From NCBI GenBank assembly GCA_036504995.1, contig DASXUG010000005.1:310001-374000 (forward strand): DNA of 64,000 nt. Reading direction: 5' to 3'. Below the pieces are notes generated by a model. The model was not told the origin of the DNA. It saw nothing but the letters and a program-made list of their open reading frames with translations, and ran no database searches. Source of the stretch: DASXUG01 sp036504995 (GTDB taxonomy: Bacteria; Pseudomonadota; Gammaproteobacteria; Burkholderiales; Methylophilaceae). Positions 26,251-35,479 of the stretch are shown in pieces. How positions within the stretch are numbered: position 1 is the first letter of the stretch; every line of letters begins with the position of its first letter. Both the position numbers and the translations under genes were made by a program.

Positions 26251-26526
26251 ATGGAAAGCGTACAATTTTTAGCGATGATTCAAGCATACACAGGTATTGG
26301 TATTGGCTTGATTATTGGTCTTGGTGCAGCAGGTGCTTGTATCGGTATTGGTATCATGTGTGCTAGCTTCTTAGAAGGCGCAGCACGTCAACCAGAAATG
26401 ATTCCAGCATTGCAAGGTAAAGTATTCTTGCTGTTAGGTTTGATTGACGCTTCATTTATTATCGGTGTTGGTTTGGCGATGATGTTTGCTTTTGCAAACC
26501 CATTGTTAAGCGTAGTGGCTCACTAA
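26251..26526 (+). CDS. atpE: ATP synthase Fo subunit c
   Basis: 91 residues from ATG 26251 (AAAGGA upstream; an in-frame GTG at 26236 is not supported). Two membrane hairpin helices joined by the polar loop ARQPE (45-49). The proton-carrying carboxylate is Asp66 in LIDASFI. No extra Gln/Glu pair of the sodium-binding type is seen, so it is a proton ring. Confidence 0.97.
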   Translation: MESVQFLAMIQAYTGIGIGLIIGLGAAGACIGIGIMCASFLEGAARQPEMIPALQGKVFLLLGLIDASFIIGVGLAMMFAFANPLLSVVAH

Positions 26527-26569
26527 GCAATTAATTAATTTATTAGCTTAAGAGAGCACGGGAGCAAAA

Positions 26570-27040
26570 ATGGATATTGGATTTACACTAGTAGCACAAG
26601 CGATTGCATTCTTCGTGCTGATTGTGTTCACAATGAAATTTGTGTGGCCGCCTTTGCTAGTAGCAATTGAGACACGTCAAAAAGAAATTGCGGATGGTTT
26701 AGCTGCAGGTGAGCGTGGTCGTACAGAGTTGGAGCAATCATCCAAACGTGCCGCTGAAGCGTTAGCTGAAGCTAAAAAACGTGCGGCCGAGATTTTGGCT
26801 CAAGCTGAAAAGCGTGCGACTGAGATCGTAGAAGAGGCCAAAAGCAATGCTAAGGCTGAAGGCGATCGTATCGTTTTAGGTGCAAAAGCGGAAATTGATC
26901 AGGAAGTTAATCGCGCTAAAGAAGGCTTGCGTCAGCAGGTTTCAACTTTGGCTATCGCGGGTGCTGAAAAGATTCTACGTAAAGAAATCAATGCTTCAAC
27001 ACACGCAGAGATTTTAGCAACGATTGCAAGCGAGCTATAG
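26570..27040 (+). CDS. atpF: ATP synthase Fo subunit b
   Basis: 156 residues: one N-terminal membrane helix (residues 5-25) then a long charged, Ala-rich helix typical of the peripheral stalk, with repeats such as AEALAEAKKRAAEILAQAEK. Two copies bind the delta subunit at the C-terminal end. It lies between atpE and atpH. Confidence 0.97.
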   Translation: MDIGFTLVAQAIAFFVLIVFTMKFVWPPLLVAIETRQKEIADGLAAGERGRTELEQSSKRAAEALAEAKKRAAEILAQAEKRATEIVEEAKSNAKAEGDRIVLGAKAEIDQEVNRAKEGLRQQVSTLAIAGAEKILRKEINASTHAEILATIASEL

Positions 27041-27047
27041 GACTAAC

Positions 27048-27584
27048 ATGGCTGAAGCGATAACAATAGCAAGACCCTATGCGACAGCGGTGTTTCGTTT
27101 AGCTAAGGAAAAAAATGCGTTAGCTGAGTGGTCTGAGCAATTGGGCTTGTTGGCAGGGATTGCCAGTAATGTGGAAATTTCTGCCTTGATTGATGATCCC
27201 AAGCTTGGCTCAACTGAGTTGGAAAAGATTATGCTATCAATTTGCGAAGGCAAATTAAATGCAGAGGCCACCAACTTAGTAAAGCTAATGGTTGAAAATG
27301 ATCGATTAACTATCATGTCAGACGTGGCTGAAGCATTTGAAGCGCTGAAAGCGCAAGATGAGGCGAAGTTGGAAGCGTTGCTTACCGCTGCAGAAAAGCC
27401 TTCGGAAGAGCAAGTTCAAATGCTGATCAAGCAGCTTGAAGCTAGGTTTGGCAAGAAAATTGAAGCGCAAGTAGAGATAGACCCAGAACTAATTGGTGGT
27501 ATCAAAATAGTTGTTGGCGATACAGTCATAGACGCATCCGTCCGTGGCCAGTTACAAGAGCTCGCTTATACACTTAAAGGTTAG
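27048..27584 (+). CDS. atpH: ATP synthase F1 subunit delta
   Basis: 178 residues from ATG 27048, with AGGA 6 nt upstream; an earlier in-frame start at 27024 lies inside atpF. The N-terminal helical bundle begins AEAITIARPYATAVFRLAKE and the C-terminus contains the family signature DPELIGGIKIVVGDTVIDASVRG (residues about 151-172). It joins the peripheral stalk to the F1 head. Confidence 0.96.
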   Translation: MAEAITIARPYATAVFRLAKEKNALAEWSEQLGLLAGIASNVEISALIDDPKLGSTELEKIMLSICEGKLNAEATNLVKLMVENDRLTIMSDVAEAFEALKAQDEAKLEALLTAAEKPSEEQVQMLIKQLEARFGKKIEAQVEIDPELIGGIKIVVGDTVIDASVRGQLQELAYTLKG

Positions 27585-27611
27585 GCCTAAGAAGGTCAGG
27601 AGACAGACAAA

Positions 27612-29153
27612 ATGCAGTTATCAACATCAGAAATCAGTGAACTGATTAAAAGCAGACTGGAAAATTTTTCAACGACAGCTGAAGCACGTACACAAGGTAC
27701 TGTGGTATCGGTAACGGACGGCATTGTTCGTATTCATGGGCTATCAAATGTGATGGCTGGTGAGATGATCGAGTTTCCAGGCAATACCTTCGGCTTAGCA
27801 CTAAACCTTGAGCGTGACTCTGTTGGTGCCGTTGTTCTGGGTGACTATGAGCACATTACAGAAGGCGATACATGTAAATGTACAGGTCGTATTTTGGAAG
27901 TGCCTGTTGGTCCAGAGTTAATTGGTCGCGTTGTCGATGCGTTAGGACGCCCGATTGATGGTAAAGGTCCAGTTAATACAAAATTAACAGACAAAATTGA
28001 AAAAGTAGCGCCTGGTGTTATTGCACGTCAATCCGTGTCTCAACCAGTACAAACAGGTATTAAAGCGATTGACTCAATGGTGCCGGTAGGTCGTGGTCAA
28101 CGTGAGTTGATTATTGGTGATCGCCAAACAGGTAAAACAGCGGTAGCTGTAGATGCGATCATCAATCAAAAAGGTCAGAATATGACCTGTATCTACGTTG
28201 CTGTGGGTCAAAAAGCTTCTACAGTCGCTAACGTTGTACGTAAGCTTGAGCAATATGGTGCGATGGAATACACCATCATTGTTGCTGCAACTGCTTCAGA
28301 TTCAGCTGCGTTACAATTTATTGCTCCATACGCTGGTTGTACCATGGGTGAATATTTCCGTGATCGTGGTCAAGATGCATTGATTGTTTATGATGACTTA
28401 ACTAAACAAGCGATTGCATATCGTCAAATTTCATTGCTACTACGTCGTCCACCAGGCCGTGAAGCTTACCCAGGTGACGTGTTCTACCTCCACTCACGTT
28501 TGCTAGAGCGTGCTGCACGTGTGAATGAAGATTACGTAGAAAAATTCACGAACGGTGAAGTTAAAGGTAAAACAGGTTCATTAACGGCATTGCCAATTAT
28601 TGAAACGCAAGCTGGGGACGTATCTGCATTCGTTCCAACAAACGTAATTTCAATTACCGATGGTCAAATCTTCTTGGAATCGGACTTGTTTAATGCTGGT
28701 ATTCGTCCTGCGATTAACGCTGGTATTTCAGTGTCACGTGTGGGTGGTGCGGCACAAACTAAAGTGGTTAAAAAGTTGGGTGGCGGTGTGCGTTTGGCAT
28801 TGGCTCAATACCGTGAATTGGCTGCGTTTGCGCAATTTGCGTCAGATTTGGATGAAACTACACGTAAGCAGTTGGAGCGCGGTCGTATGGTTACTGAGTT
28901 GATGAAACAACCTCAGTACTTACCACTTTCAGTCTCTGAAATGGCGATTACCTTACAAGCGGCTAACAAAGGTTATTTGGATGATGTGCCAGTCAATAAG
29001 GCGCTAGCATTTGAGTCAGCATTACATGCGTTCATCAAATCAAATTACAAAGATTTGGTAGACAGAATCGAAACTACGCTAGATCTTTCTAAAGATGACG
29101 ACAAGAAGTTGTCTGATGCTATTGAAGACTTTAAGAAAAATAGCGCTTACTAA
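27612..29153 (+). CDS. atpA: ATP synthase F1 subunit alpha
   Basis: 513 residues, full length. Walker A is GDRQTGKTAVA (about 170-180), and the signature PAINAGISVSRVGGAAQ follows at 365-381. It forms the noncatalytic nucleotide sites alternating with beta in the F1 hexamer. Confidence 0.98.
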   Translation: MQLSTSEISELIKSRLENFSTTAEARTQGTVVSVTDGIVRIHGLSNVMAGEMIEFPGNTFGLALNLERDSVGAVVLGDYEHITEGDTCKCTGRILEVPVGPELIGRVVDALGRPIDGKGPVNTKLTDKIEKVAPGVIARQSVSQPVQTGIKAIDSMVPVGRGQRELIIGDRQTGKTAVAVDAIINQKGQNMTCIYVAVGQKASTVANVVRKLEQYGAMEYTIIVAATASDSAALQFIAPYAGCTMGEYFRDRGQDALIVYDDLTKQAIAYRQISLLLRRPPGREAYPGDVFYLHSRLLERAARVNEDYVEKFTNGEVKGKTGSLTALPIIETQAGDVSAFVPTNVISITDGQIFLESDLFNAGIRPAINAGISVSRVGGAAQTKVVKKLGGGVRLALAQYRELAAFAQFASDLDETTRKQLERGRMVTELMKQPQYLPLSVSEMAITLQAANKGYLDDVPVNKALAFESALHAFIKSNYKDLVDRIETTLDLSKDDDKKLSDAIEDFKKNSAY

Positions 29154-29168
29154 GCTGGAGTTTAAATA

Positions 29169-30038
29169 ATGCCTAGTAGTAAGGAAATTCGTACCAAGAT
29201 CAAAAGTGTTGAAAATACACGCAAGATCACCAAAGCGATGGAAATGGTCGCGGCTTCTAAAATGCGCAAAGCGCAAGATAGAATGCGCGCGGCTAGACCA
29301 TATGCTGAGAAGATTCGTGCTGTTGCTGCGCATATGTCACATGCTCAACCAGAATACAAACACCCGTTTTTAATTAAGCGTGATGTGGTTAAAAATATCG
29401 GTGTAATTGTTGTTACCTCTGATAAAGGTTTGTGTGGCGGCTTAAATACCAACGTATTGCGTGTCACAGTGAATCAGATGCAAGCTTGGGAAGCAGAGAA
29501 TAAATCTGTGAAAGTTTGCGCAATTGGTAATAAAGGTTTGGGCTTCATGACCCGTATCGGCGCAGAGGTTAAGTCTCAATTCATATCTGTTGGTGATAAG
29601 CCAAGTATGGAAAGCTTAATTGGCCCTGTTAAAGTCATGTTAGATGCTTATATGGCTGGTGAAATTGATCAATTGTATATCTCATACAACCGATTTATTA
29701 ACACCATGAAGCAAGAGTCTTTGGTTGAGCAATTGTTGCCACTTTCGGGCGAGAATATAGGTGCGCCAAAAGGTCAATGGGACTACATCTATGAGCCAGA
29801 AGCTAAGGTGGTCATTGATGACTTGATGGTTCGCTATATTGAATCATTGGTATATCAAGCCGTAGCCGAAAATATCGCGTCTGAACAAAGTGCGCGTATG
29901 GTAGCAATGAAGGCAGCTTCAGATAACGCCAAAACAGTGATTGGTGATTTGAAGTTGGTGTATAACAAAGCACGACAAGCAGCGATTACCAAGGAAATTT
30001 CGGAAATCGTCGGCGGCGCTGCTGCAGTTTCAGGTTAG
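29169..30038 (+). CDS. atpG: ATP synthase F1 subunit gamma
   Basis: 289 residues. The N-terminal helix starts KEIRTKIKSVENTRKITKAM and the C-terminal coil ends ARQAAITKEISEIVGGAAA; together they form the rotating central shaft. Lies 15 nt after atpA. Confidence 0.98.
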   Translation: MPSSKEIRTKIKSVENTRKITKAMEMVAASKMRKAQDRMRAARPYAEKIRAVAAHMSHAQPEYKHPFLIKRDVVKNIGVIVVTSDKGLCGGLNTNVLRVTVNQMQAWEAENKSVKVCAIGNKGLGFMTRIGAEVKSQFISVGDKPSMESLIGPVKVMLDAYMAGEIDQLYISYNRFINTMKQESLVEQLLPLSGENIGAPKGQWDYIYEPEAKVVIDDLMVRYIESLVYQAVAENIASEQSARMVAMKAASDNAKTVIGDLKLVYNKARQAAITKEISEIVGGAAAVSG

Positions 30039-30118
30039 TTTAGACGCTTAGCATCTATTAAATGAATGCTTAACGAATTAATGCTTAACGAATTTAAGTA
30101 TAGATGGGGAATCTCAAA

Positions 30119-31534
30119 ATGAGTCAAGGTAAAGTAGTGCAATGTATTGGTGCAGTGGTTGACGTTGAATTTCCAAGAGATCAAATGCCTAAAGTATTTG
30201 AGGCCTTGGTTTTGGATGAAGCAAACTCAACTGCAGAAGCAGGTTTGACTTTTGAAGTGCAACAACAATTAGGTGACGGCATTGTACGTACGATTGCGAT
30301 GGGTTCAAGCGATGGTTTACGTCGCGGCATGTCAGTAAAAGCGACAGGCGCAGGTATTTCAGTGCCTGTAGGTACCGCTACACTAGGCCGTATTATGGAT
30401 GTATTGGGTCGCCCAATTGATGAAGCTGGTCCAATTGCAACTGATGAACGCCGTGAAATCCACCAAAAAGCACCTACTTTTGAACAACTATCACCTTCTG
30501 TTGATTTGCTAGAAACAGGGATTAAGGTGATTGACTTGGTCTGCCCGTTTGCTAAGGGTGGTAAAGTCGGTCTGTTCGGTGGTGCTGGTGTAGGTAAAAC
30601 AGTGAACATGTTGGAATTAATTAACAACATCGCTAAAGAGCACTCAGGTTTATCAGTATTTGCCGGTGTAGGTGAGCGTACTCGTGAGGGTAATGACTTC
30701 TACCACGAAATGGCAGAAGCAGGCGTTATTAAACTAGACAACATGGCAGAATCAAAAGTTGCGATGGTGTTTGGTCAAATGAACGAACCACCAGGCAACC
30801 GTTTACGTGTAGCGTTGTCAGGTTTGACAATGGCTGAAAAATTCCGTGATGAAGGCCGTGACATCTTATTCTTCGTTGATAACATCTATCGCTACACATT
30901 GGCTGGTACAGAAGTTTCTGCGTTGTTGGGCCGTATGCCTTCAGCGGTAGGTTACCAACCAACACTTGCTGATGAAATGGGCCGTTTACAAGAGCGTATT
31001 ACTTCAACTAAAGTGGGTTCTATTACTTCAATCCAAGCGGTATACGTACCTGCGGATGACTTGACTGACCCGTCACCAGCGACAACATTCCAACATTTGG
31101 ACTCAACAGTTGTGTTGTCTCGTGATATTGCTTCTCTTGGTATCTACCCAGCGGTTGATCCATTAGATTCAACTTCACGTCAGTTAGATCCATTAGTGGT
31201 AGGTGAAGAGCACTATTCAGTGGCACGTTCAGTACAATCAACTTTGCAACGTTATAAAGAGTTACGTGACATTATTGCGATTTTGGGTATGGACGAATTA
31301 GCACCTGAAGATAAGTTAGCGGTTGCACGTGCACGTAAAATCCAACGTTTCTTGTCACAACCATTCCACGTTGCTGAAGTATTTACTGGCGCGCCAGGTA
31401 AATATGTACCATTGAAAGACACGATTAAAGGTTTTAAAGGTATTGTGAATGGTGACTATGACCACTTGCCAGAGCAAGCATTTTACATGGTAGGTGCTAT
31501 TGAAGAAGCTGTTGAAAAGGCTAAAACACTGTAA
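30119..31534 (+). CDS. atpD: ATP synthase F1 subunit beta (catalytic)
   Basis: 471 residues from ATG 30119, with GGGGAA about 8 nt upstream; the in-frame ATG at 30104 would place that motif inside the gene. Walker A is GGAGVGKTVNM, the catalytic Glu lies in GERTREG, and PSAVGYQPTLADEMG is the DELSEED-preceding segment. It carries the three catalytic sites of F1. Confidence 0.98.
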   Translation: MSQGKVVQCIGAVVDVEFPRDQMPKVFEALVLDEANSTAEAGLTFEVQQQLGDGIVRTIAMGSSDGLRRGMSVKATGAGISVPVGTATLGRIMDVLGRPIDEAGPIATDERREIHQKAPTFEQLSPSVDLLETGIKVIDLVCPFAKGGKVGLFGGAGVGKTVNMLELINNIAKEHSGLSVFAGVGERTREGNDFYHEMAEAGVIKLDNMAESKVAMVFGQMNEPPGNRLRVALSGLTMAEKFRDEGRDILFFVDNIYRYTLAGTEVSALLGRMPSAVGYQPTLADEMGRLQERITSTKVGSITSIQAVYVPADDLTDPSPATTFQHLDSTVVLSRDIASLGIYPAVDPLDSTSRQLDPLVVGEEHYSVARSVQSTLQRYKELRDIIAILGMDELAPEDKLAVARARKIQRFLSQPFHVAEVFTGAPGKYVPLKDTIKGFKGIVNGDYDHLPEQAFYMVGAIEEAVEKAKTL

Positions 31535-31580
31535 TTAGTTATTTTCGACTAACTCAGATAGAAAGCAAACAGGTATATAA

Positions 31581-32006
31581 ATGGCATCAACGATTAAAAT
31601 TGAAGTAGTGAGTGCTGAAGCATCTATCTTTTCAGGTGAAGCTGAGTTTGTTGTTGCGCCAGCAGTGATGGGTGAAGTGGGTATCTATCCACGTCATACC
31701 CCTATGTTGACCACAATTAAACCAGGTGCTCTACGCATACAAGTTGCAGGCCAAGAAGAGCAACTGATATTTGTATCAGGTGGGATTCTAGAAGTGCAGC
31801 CTGGCATTGTTACTGTGTTGGCTGATACTGCAATTCGTGGACATGATTTAGATGAGGCAAAAGCCCTAGAAACTAAACGTCTTGCAGAAGAAACCTTGAA
31901 GAGCAATGCAAGTGAGGTTAATTACGCATTGGCACAAGCAGAGTTGGCTGAATCCATTGCGCAATTGCAAGCAATTAGCAAATTGCGTAAAACTACAACA
32001 CACTAG
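31581..32006 (+). CDS. atpC: ATP synthase F1 subunit epsilon
   Basis: 141 residues: N-terminal beta-sandwich (EVVSAEASIFSGEAEFVVAP, GEVGIYPRHTPMLTTIKPG) and a C-terminal helical hairpin that can inhibit ATP hydrolysis. Last gene of the operon, followed by a terminator. Confidence 0.97.
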   Translation: MASTIKIEVVSAEASIFSGEAEFVVAPAVMGEVGIYPRHTPMLTTIKPGALRIQVAGQEEQLIFVSGGILEVQPGIVTVLADTAIRGHDLDEAKALETKRLAEETLKSNASEVNYALAQAELAESIAQLQAISKLRKTTTH

Positions 32007-32021
32007 TGATAAATTTTTAGC

Positions 32022-32048
32022 AAAAAGGCAGCTTAGGCTGCCTTTTTT
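32022..32048 (+). terminator. Terminator of the ATP synthase operon
   Basis: GGCAGC (32027-32032), loop TTAG, GCTGCC (32037-32042) followed by six T; the preceding A-run extends the stem. 15 nt after the atpC stop. Confidence 0.92.
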
Positions 32049-32118
32049 GTTTGTTGGTTAGTTTGTATATACAAGTTTTCACATACAATGTGATAAGCAA
32101 AGAGTTTAACCATTACAC

Positions 32119-33486
32119 ATGATAAATAATCTCAATATAGTCATTCTAGCGGCAGGTAAGGGTACAAGAATGTACTCTACAAAACCGAAGGTTTTGCATG
32201 AGCTAGCTGGCAAGCCGCTGCTTCAACATGTCATCGACTGCGCAAAGCAGCTTAATCCAGTAAAAATTATTGTGGTCTATGGTTATGGTGGTGATGCGGT
32301 AAAGTCATCGTTTACACATGAGTCTGTAGTTTGGGTTGAGCAAAAAGAACAGCTTGGAACAGGCCACGCAGTTGCGCAAGCTATTCCAGAGTTAACCGTA
32401 GGTGGTACAACGTTAATACTGCTTGGAGACGTGCCGCTGGTCAGTGCGCAAGCCTGTAAAACGCTAGCACTGGCTGATATGGAGTTAGCGCTTTTAAGCG
32501 TGGTTAAACAAGACCCAACGGGTTATGGTCGCATTGCTCGCGACTTAAGTAACAATGTTCAATCAATTATTGAACATAAAGATGCCAGTGATGCCCAAAG
32601 GGCGATACAAGAAGTGAATACCGGTATTATCAAAGCTGATAACGCCAAGTTAATTAATTGGCTAAGTCGACTCACCGACCATAATGCACAAAAAGAATAC
32701 TACCTAACAGATATCGTGGCTATGGCAGTGGCTGATGGTGTCTCTGTGGGTGCAACAATCGTTAAGGATGAAGCATCTGTTGAAGGTGTAAATTCTAAAT
32801 CAGACCTAGCCAAGTTAGAGCGTGTATACCAATCGAGATACGCTAATCAGCTTTTAAATCAGGGTGTCACTTTAGCCGACCCATTACGTATTGATGTACG
32901 CGGTGAGTTATTAGTGGGCAAAGATGTCAATATTGATGTGGGTTGTATATTCGAAGGCAAAGTGGTCGTTGAAGACGGTGTGAGCATTGGCGCGTACTGT
33001 GTAATTAAAAATGCACGTATTGGCGCAGGAGCGTATATCGCGCCATTTACCCATATAGACGATGCCGAAATAGGCAAAGATAACCGTATAGGCCCGTATG
33101 CAAGATTGCGACCAGGTACCAAGCTAGCGAGTGATGCGCATATCGGTAATTTTGTTGAGTTAAAAAATACTCAAGTGGCGCAAGGCAGCAAAATTAACCA
33201 TTTAAGCTATGTTGGCGATACGACCGTAGGGAAAAATGTCAACATTGGGGCTGGAACAATTACCTGCAACTACGATGGCGTGAATAAATTTAGAACGACC
33301 ATAGAAGATAATGTGTTTATCGGCTCAGATACTAAGTTAGTAGCACCTGTTACCGTGGGTGAGGGTGCAACCATTGGTGCTGGCTCAGTAATCACCAAAA
33401 ACGCGCCTGCAGGCGAGCTTACCATCGCAAGGATAAAGCAAATTACCCTAGTCGGCTGGAAGCGCCCAGTAAAACTTAAATCTTAA
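32119..33486 (+). CDS. glmU: Bifunctional GlmU: UDP-GlcNAc pyrophosphorylase / GlcN-1-P acetyltransferase
   Basis: 455 residues. The N-terminal uridyltransferase domain has LAAGKGTRMYSTKPKVLHEL (9-28), QLGTGHAV and LGDVPL; the C-terminal part is a left-handed beta-helix of hexapeptide repeats (about 255-450). It makes UDP-N-acetylglucosamine for peptidoglycan and lipopolysaccharide. It directly precedes glmS, which supplies the glucosamine-6-phosphate used upstream in the same pathway. Confidence 0.98.
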   Translation: MINNLNIVILAAGKGTRMYSTKPKVLHELAGKPLLQHVIDCAKQLNPVKIIVVYGYGGDAVKSSFTHESVVWVEQKEQLGTGHAVAQAIPELTVGGTTLILLGDVPLVSAQACKTLALADMELALLSVVKQDPTGYGRIARDLSNNVQSIIEHKDASDAQRAIQEVNTGIIKADNAKLINWLSRLTDHNAQKEYYLTDIVAMAVADGVSVGATIVKDEASVEGVNSKSDLAKLERVYQSRYANQLLNQGVTLADPLRIDVRGELLVGKDVNIDVGCIFEGKVVVEDGVSIGAYCVIKNARIGAGAYIAPFTHIDDAEIGKDNRIGPYARLRPGTKLASDAHIGNFVELKNTQVAQGSKINHLSYVGDTTVGKNVNIGAGTITCNYDGVNKFRTTIEDNVFIGSDTKLVAPVTVGEGATIGAGSVITKNAPAGELTIARIKQITLVGWKRPVKLKS

Positions 33487-33547
33487 ACCTCGTGTCAAAA
33501 TCATAGTCTGACACAAATTAAAGTAATGAAAAAATGAAGGAAATAGT

Positions 33548-35377
33548 ATGTGTGGAATTGTAGGAGCCATTGCCTCTCGAGATGTCGTTCCCTTGTTAAT
33601 TGAGGGATTGAGTCGGTTAGAGTATCGCGGCTATGACTCTGCAGGTATCGCAGTTTTAAATAACGGCATCGAACGCGTTAGAGCAGTCGGTCGGGTTGCC
33701 GAAATGCAAAACAAAGCTAATGAACAAAATCTTGTAGGACAGCTAGGGATTGGTCATACGCGTTGGGCAACCCATGGTGGCGTGACGGAGTCAAACGCGC
33801 ATCCACATGTATCGTGTGAAGAAGTGGCAGTAGTACACAATGGAATCATTGAGAATCATGATGATCAGCGCAGTAAATTAACTGCGCTGGGTTATAAATT
33901 TGAATCTCAGACAGATACAGAAGTTATCGCACATTTGATTCATTACTATTACAAGCAAGGCGCGTCGCTACTCTCCGCTACACAAAGCGCAGTTGCCGAA
34001 CTGACAGGGGCATTTGCAATTAGTGTAATAGCGCTTAACGCCCCCGATGAAATGATTTGCGCTCGCTTAGGTTGCCCACTACTCATTGGCTTGGGTGAAG
34101 GTGAAAACTTTATTGCCTCAGATGTTTCAGCCGTGTTATCAGCCACAAGAAAAGTGATTTATCTAGAGGATGGTGACACCGTAAAAATCACACGCGAAAG
34201 TGTAGAGATTTATGGGCGCAATCATGAAAAAGTTGAACGTAAAGTTCATTTGAGTGATGTTTCGTTATCAAGTATGGAGTTAGGTCCATATGATCATTTC
34301 ATGCAGAAAGAGATACACGAACAGCCACGCGCCATTAGCGATACGATAGAAGCGGCGATTGATGATGGTAAATTTTCACCTGAGCTATTCGGTGCTGATG
34401 CAGCGGATGTATTGAGTACGGTTGATAGCATCTTAATATTGGCGGCAGGTACTAGCTATTATGCTGGGTTAACTGCTAAATATTGGTTAGAGCGAATTGC
34501 AAAGATACCAACCTCGGTGGAAATCGCCAGTGAATATCGCTACCGTTACTCTGTACCAAACCCTAAGCAGCTGATTGTGACGATTTCACAGTCAGGTGAA
34601 ACCTTAGATACGATGGAAGCGTTAAAACACGCGCAATCACTTGGACAAAATCTATCATTAGCCATCTGTAATGTGCAAGAAAGCGCCATCCCGCGCGCAT
34701 CAAAGCTTATATTTTATACGCGTGCAGGGGCGGAAATTGGCGTGGCATCTACTAAAGCATTTACCACGCAATTAGTTGGATTATTTACCCTTGCCGCTAC
34801 ATTAGCGAAAATGCGAGGTTATTTAACTGCAGAGACGGAAACTAAATATCTGGGCGAGCTAAGAAGTTTGGCGGGTAGTGTTCAGCATGCACTTAATCTT
34901 GAGCCACAAATTAGAGAGTGGGCAAAAGCTTTTGCAAATAAACATCATGCCTTGTTTTTGGGTCGAGGCATTCATTACCCGATTGCATTAGAAGGTGCGT
35001 TAAAGCTGAAAGAAATATCCTATATACATGCTGAAGCCTATCCAGCAGGTGAGTTAAAACATGGTCCATTGGCATTGGTCGATGAGGAAATGCCTGTGGT
35101 GGTGATTGCACCAAATAATTCTTTGTTGGAAAAAGTTAAATCCAATATGCAGGAAGTCCGTGCGCGCGGCGGTGAGTTATTTGTATTTGCAGATGCGGAC
35201 AGTCAGTTTGTAGAGTCTGAAGGCGTACATGTCATCAGAACGCCGCGTCATGTGGGTATGTTGTCGCCTATACTGCATACGATACCCGTGCAGCTACTAG
35301 CCTATCATGTAGCATTGTTGAAAGGTACGGATGTAGATAAGCCTAGAAACTTGGCTAAAAGCGTTACTGTAGAGTAG
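33548..35377 (+). CDS. glmS: Glucosamine-fructose-6-phosphate aminotransferase (isomerizing)
   Basis: 609 residues. The N-terminal nucleophile Cys is residue 2 (MCGIVGAIASRD); the glutaminase domain contains GHTRWATHGG; two SIS domains follow (about 285-425 and 455-595) with TISQSGETLDT and SYIHAEAYPAGELKHGP, and the C-terminus ends KSVTVE. It forms glucosamine-6-phosphate from fructose-6-phosphate and glutamine. 61 nt after glmU; no glmS ribozyme is expected or seen in this group. Confidence 0.98.
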   Translation: MCGIVGAIASRDVVPLLIEGLSRLEYRGYDSAGIAVLNNGIERVRAVGRVAEMQNKANEQNLVGQLGIGHTRWATHGGVTESNAHPHVSCEEVAVVHNGIIENHDDQRSKLTALGYKFESQTDTEVIAHLIHYYYKQGASLLSATQSAVAELTGAFAISVIALNAPDEMICARLGCPLLIGLGEGENFIASDVSAVLSATRKVIYLEDGDTVKITRESVEIYGRNHEKVERKVHLSDVSLSSMELGPYDHFMQKEIHEQPRAISDTIEAAIDDGKFSPELFGADAADVLSTVDSILILAAGTSYYAGLTAKYWLERIAKIPTSVEIASEYRYRYSVPNPKQLIVTISQSGETLDTMEALKHAQSLGQNLSLAICNVQESAIPRASKLIFYTRAGAEIGVASTKAFTTQLVGLFTLAATLAKMRGYLTAETETKYLGELRSLAGSVQHALNLEPQIREWAKAFANKHHALFLGRGIHYPIALEGALKLKEISYIHAEAYPAGELKHGPLALVDEEMPVVVIAPNNSLLEKVKSNMQEVRARGGELFVFADADSQFVESEGVHVIRTPRHVGMLSPILHTIPVQLLAYHVALLKGTDVDKPRNLAKSVTVE

Positions 35378-35479
35378 CTGTTATAAATGTTAAATTGTAT
35401 GAAATTATAAATTTTATCAATAGGGGCATAGGCAATAGTTTGTTAAAATGAGTTTATTCTCAAGAGGCTACGACGTATT

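Noticed and set aside
35378..35479. Possible glmS-linked riboswitch or small RNA around glmS
   Set aside because: No conserved ribozyme or sRNA structure seen; the gap is short and AT-rich.
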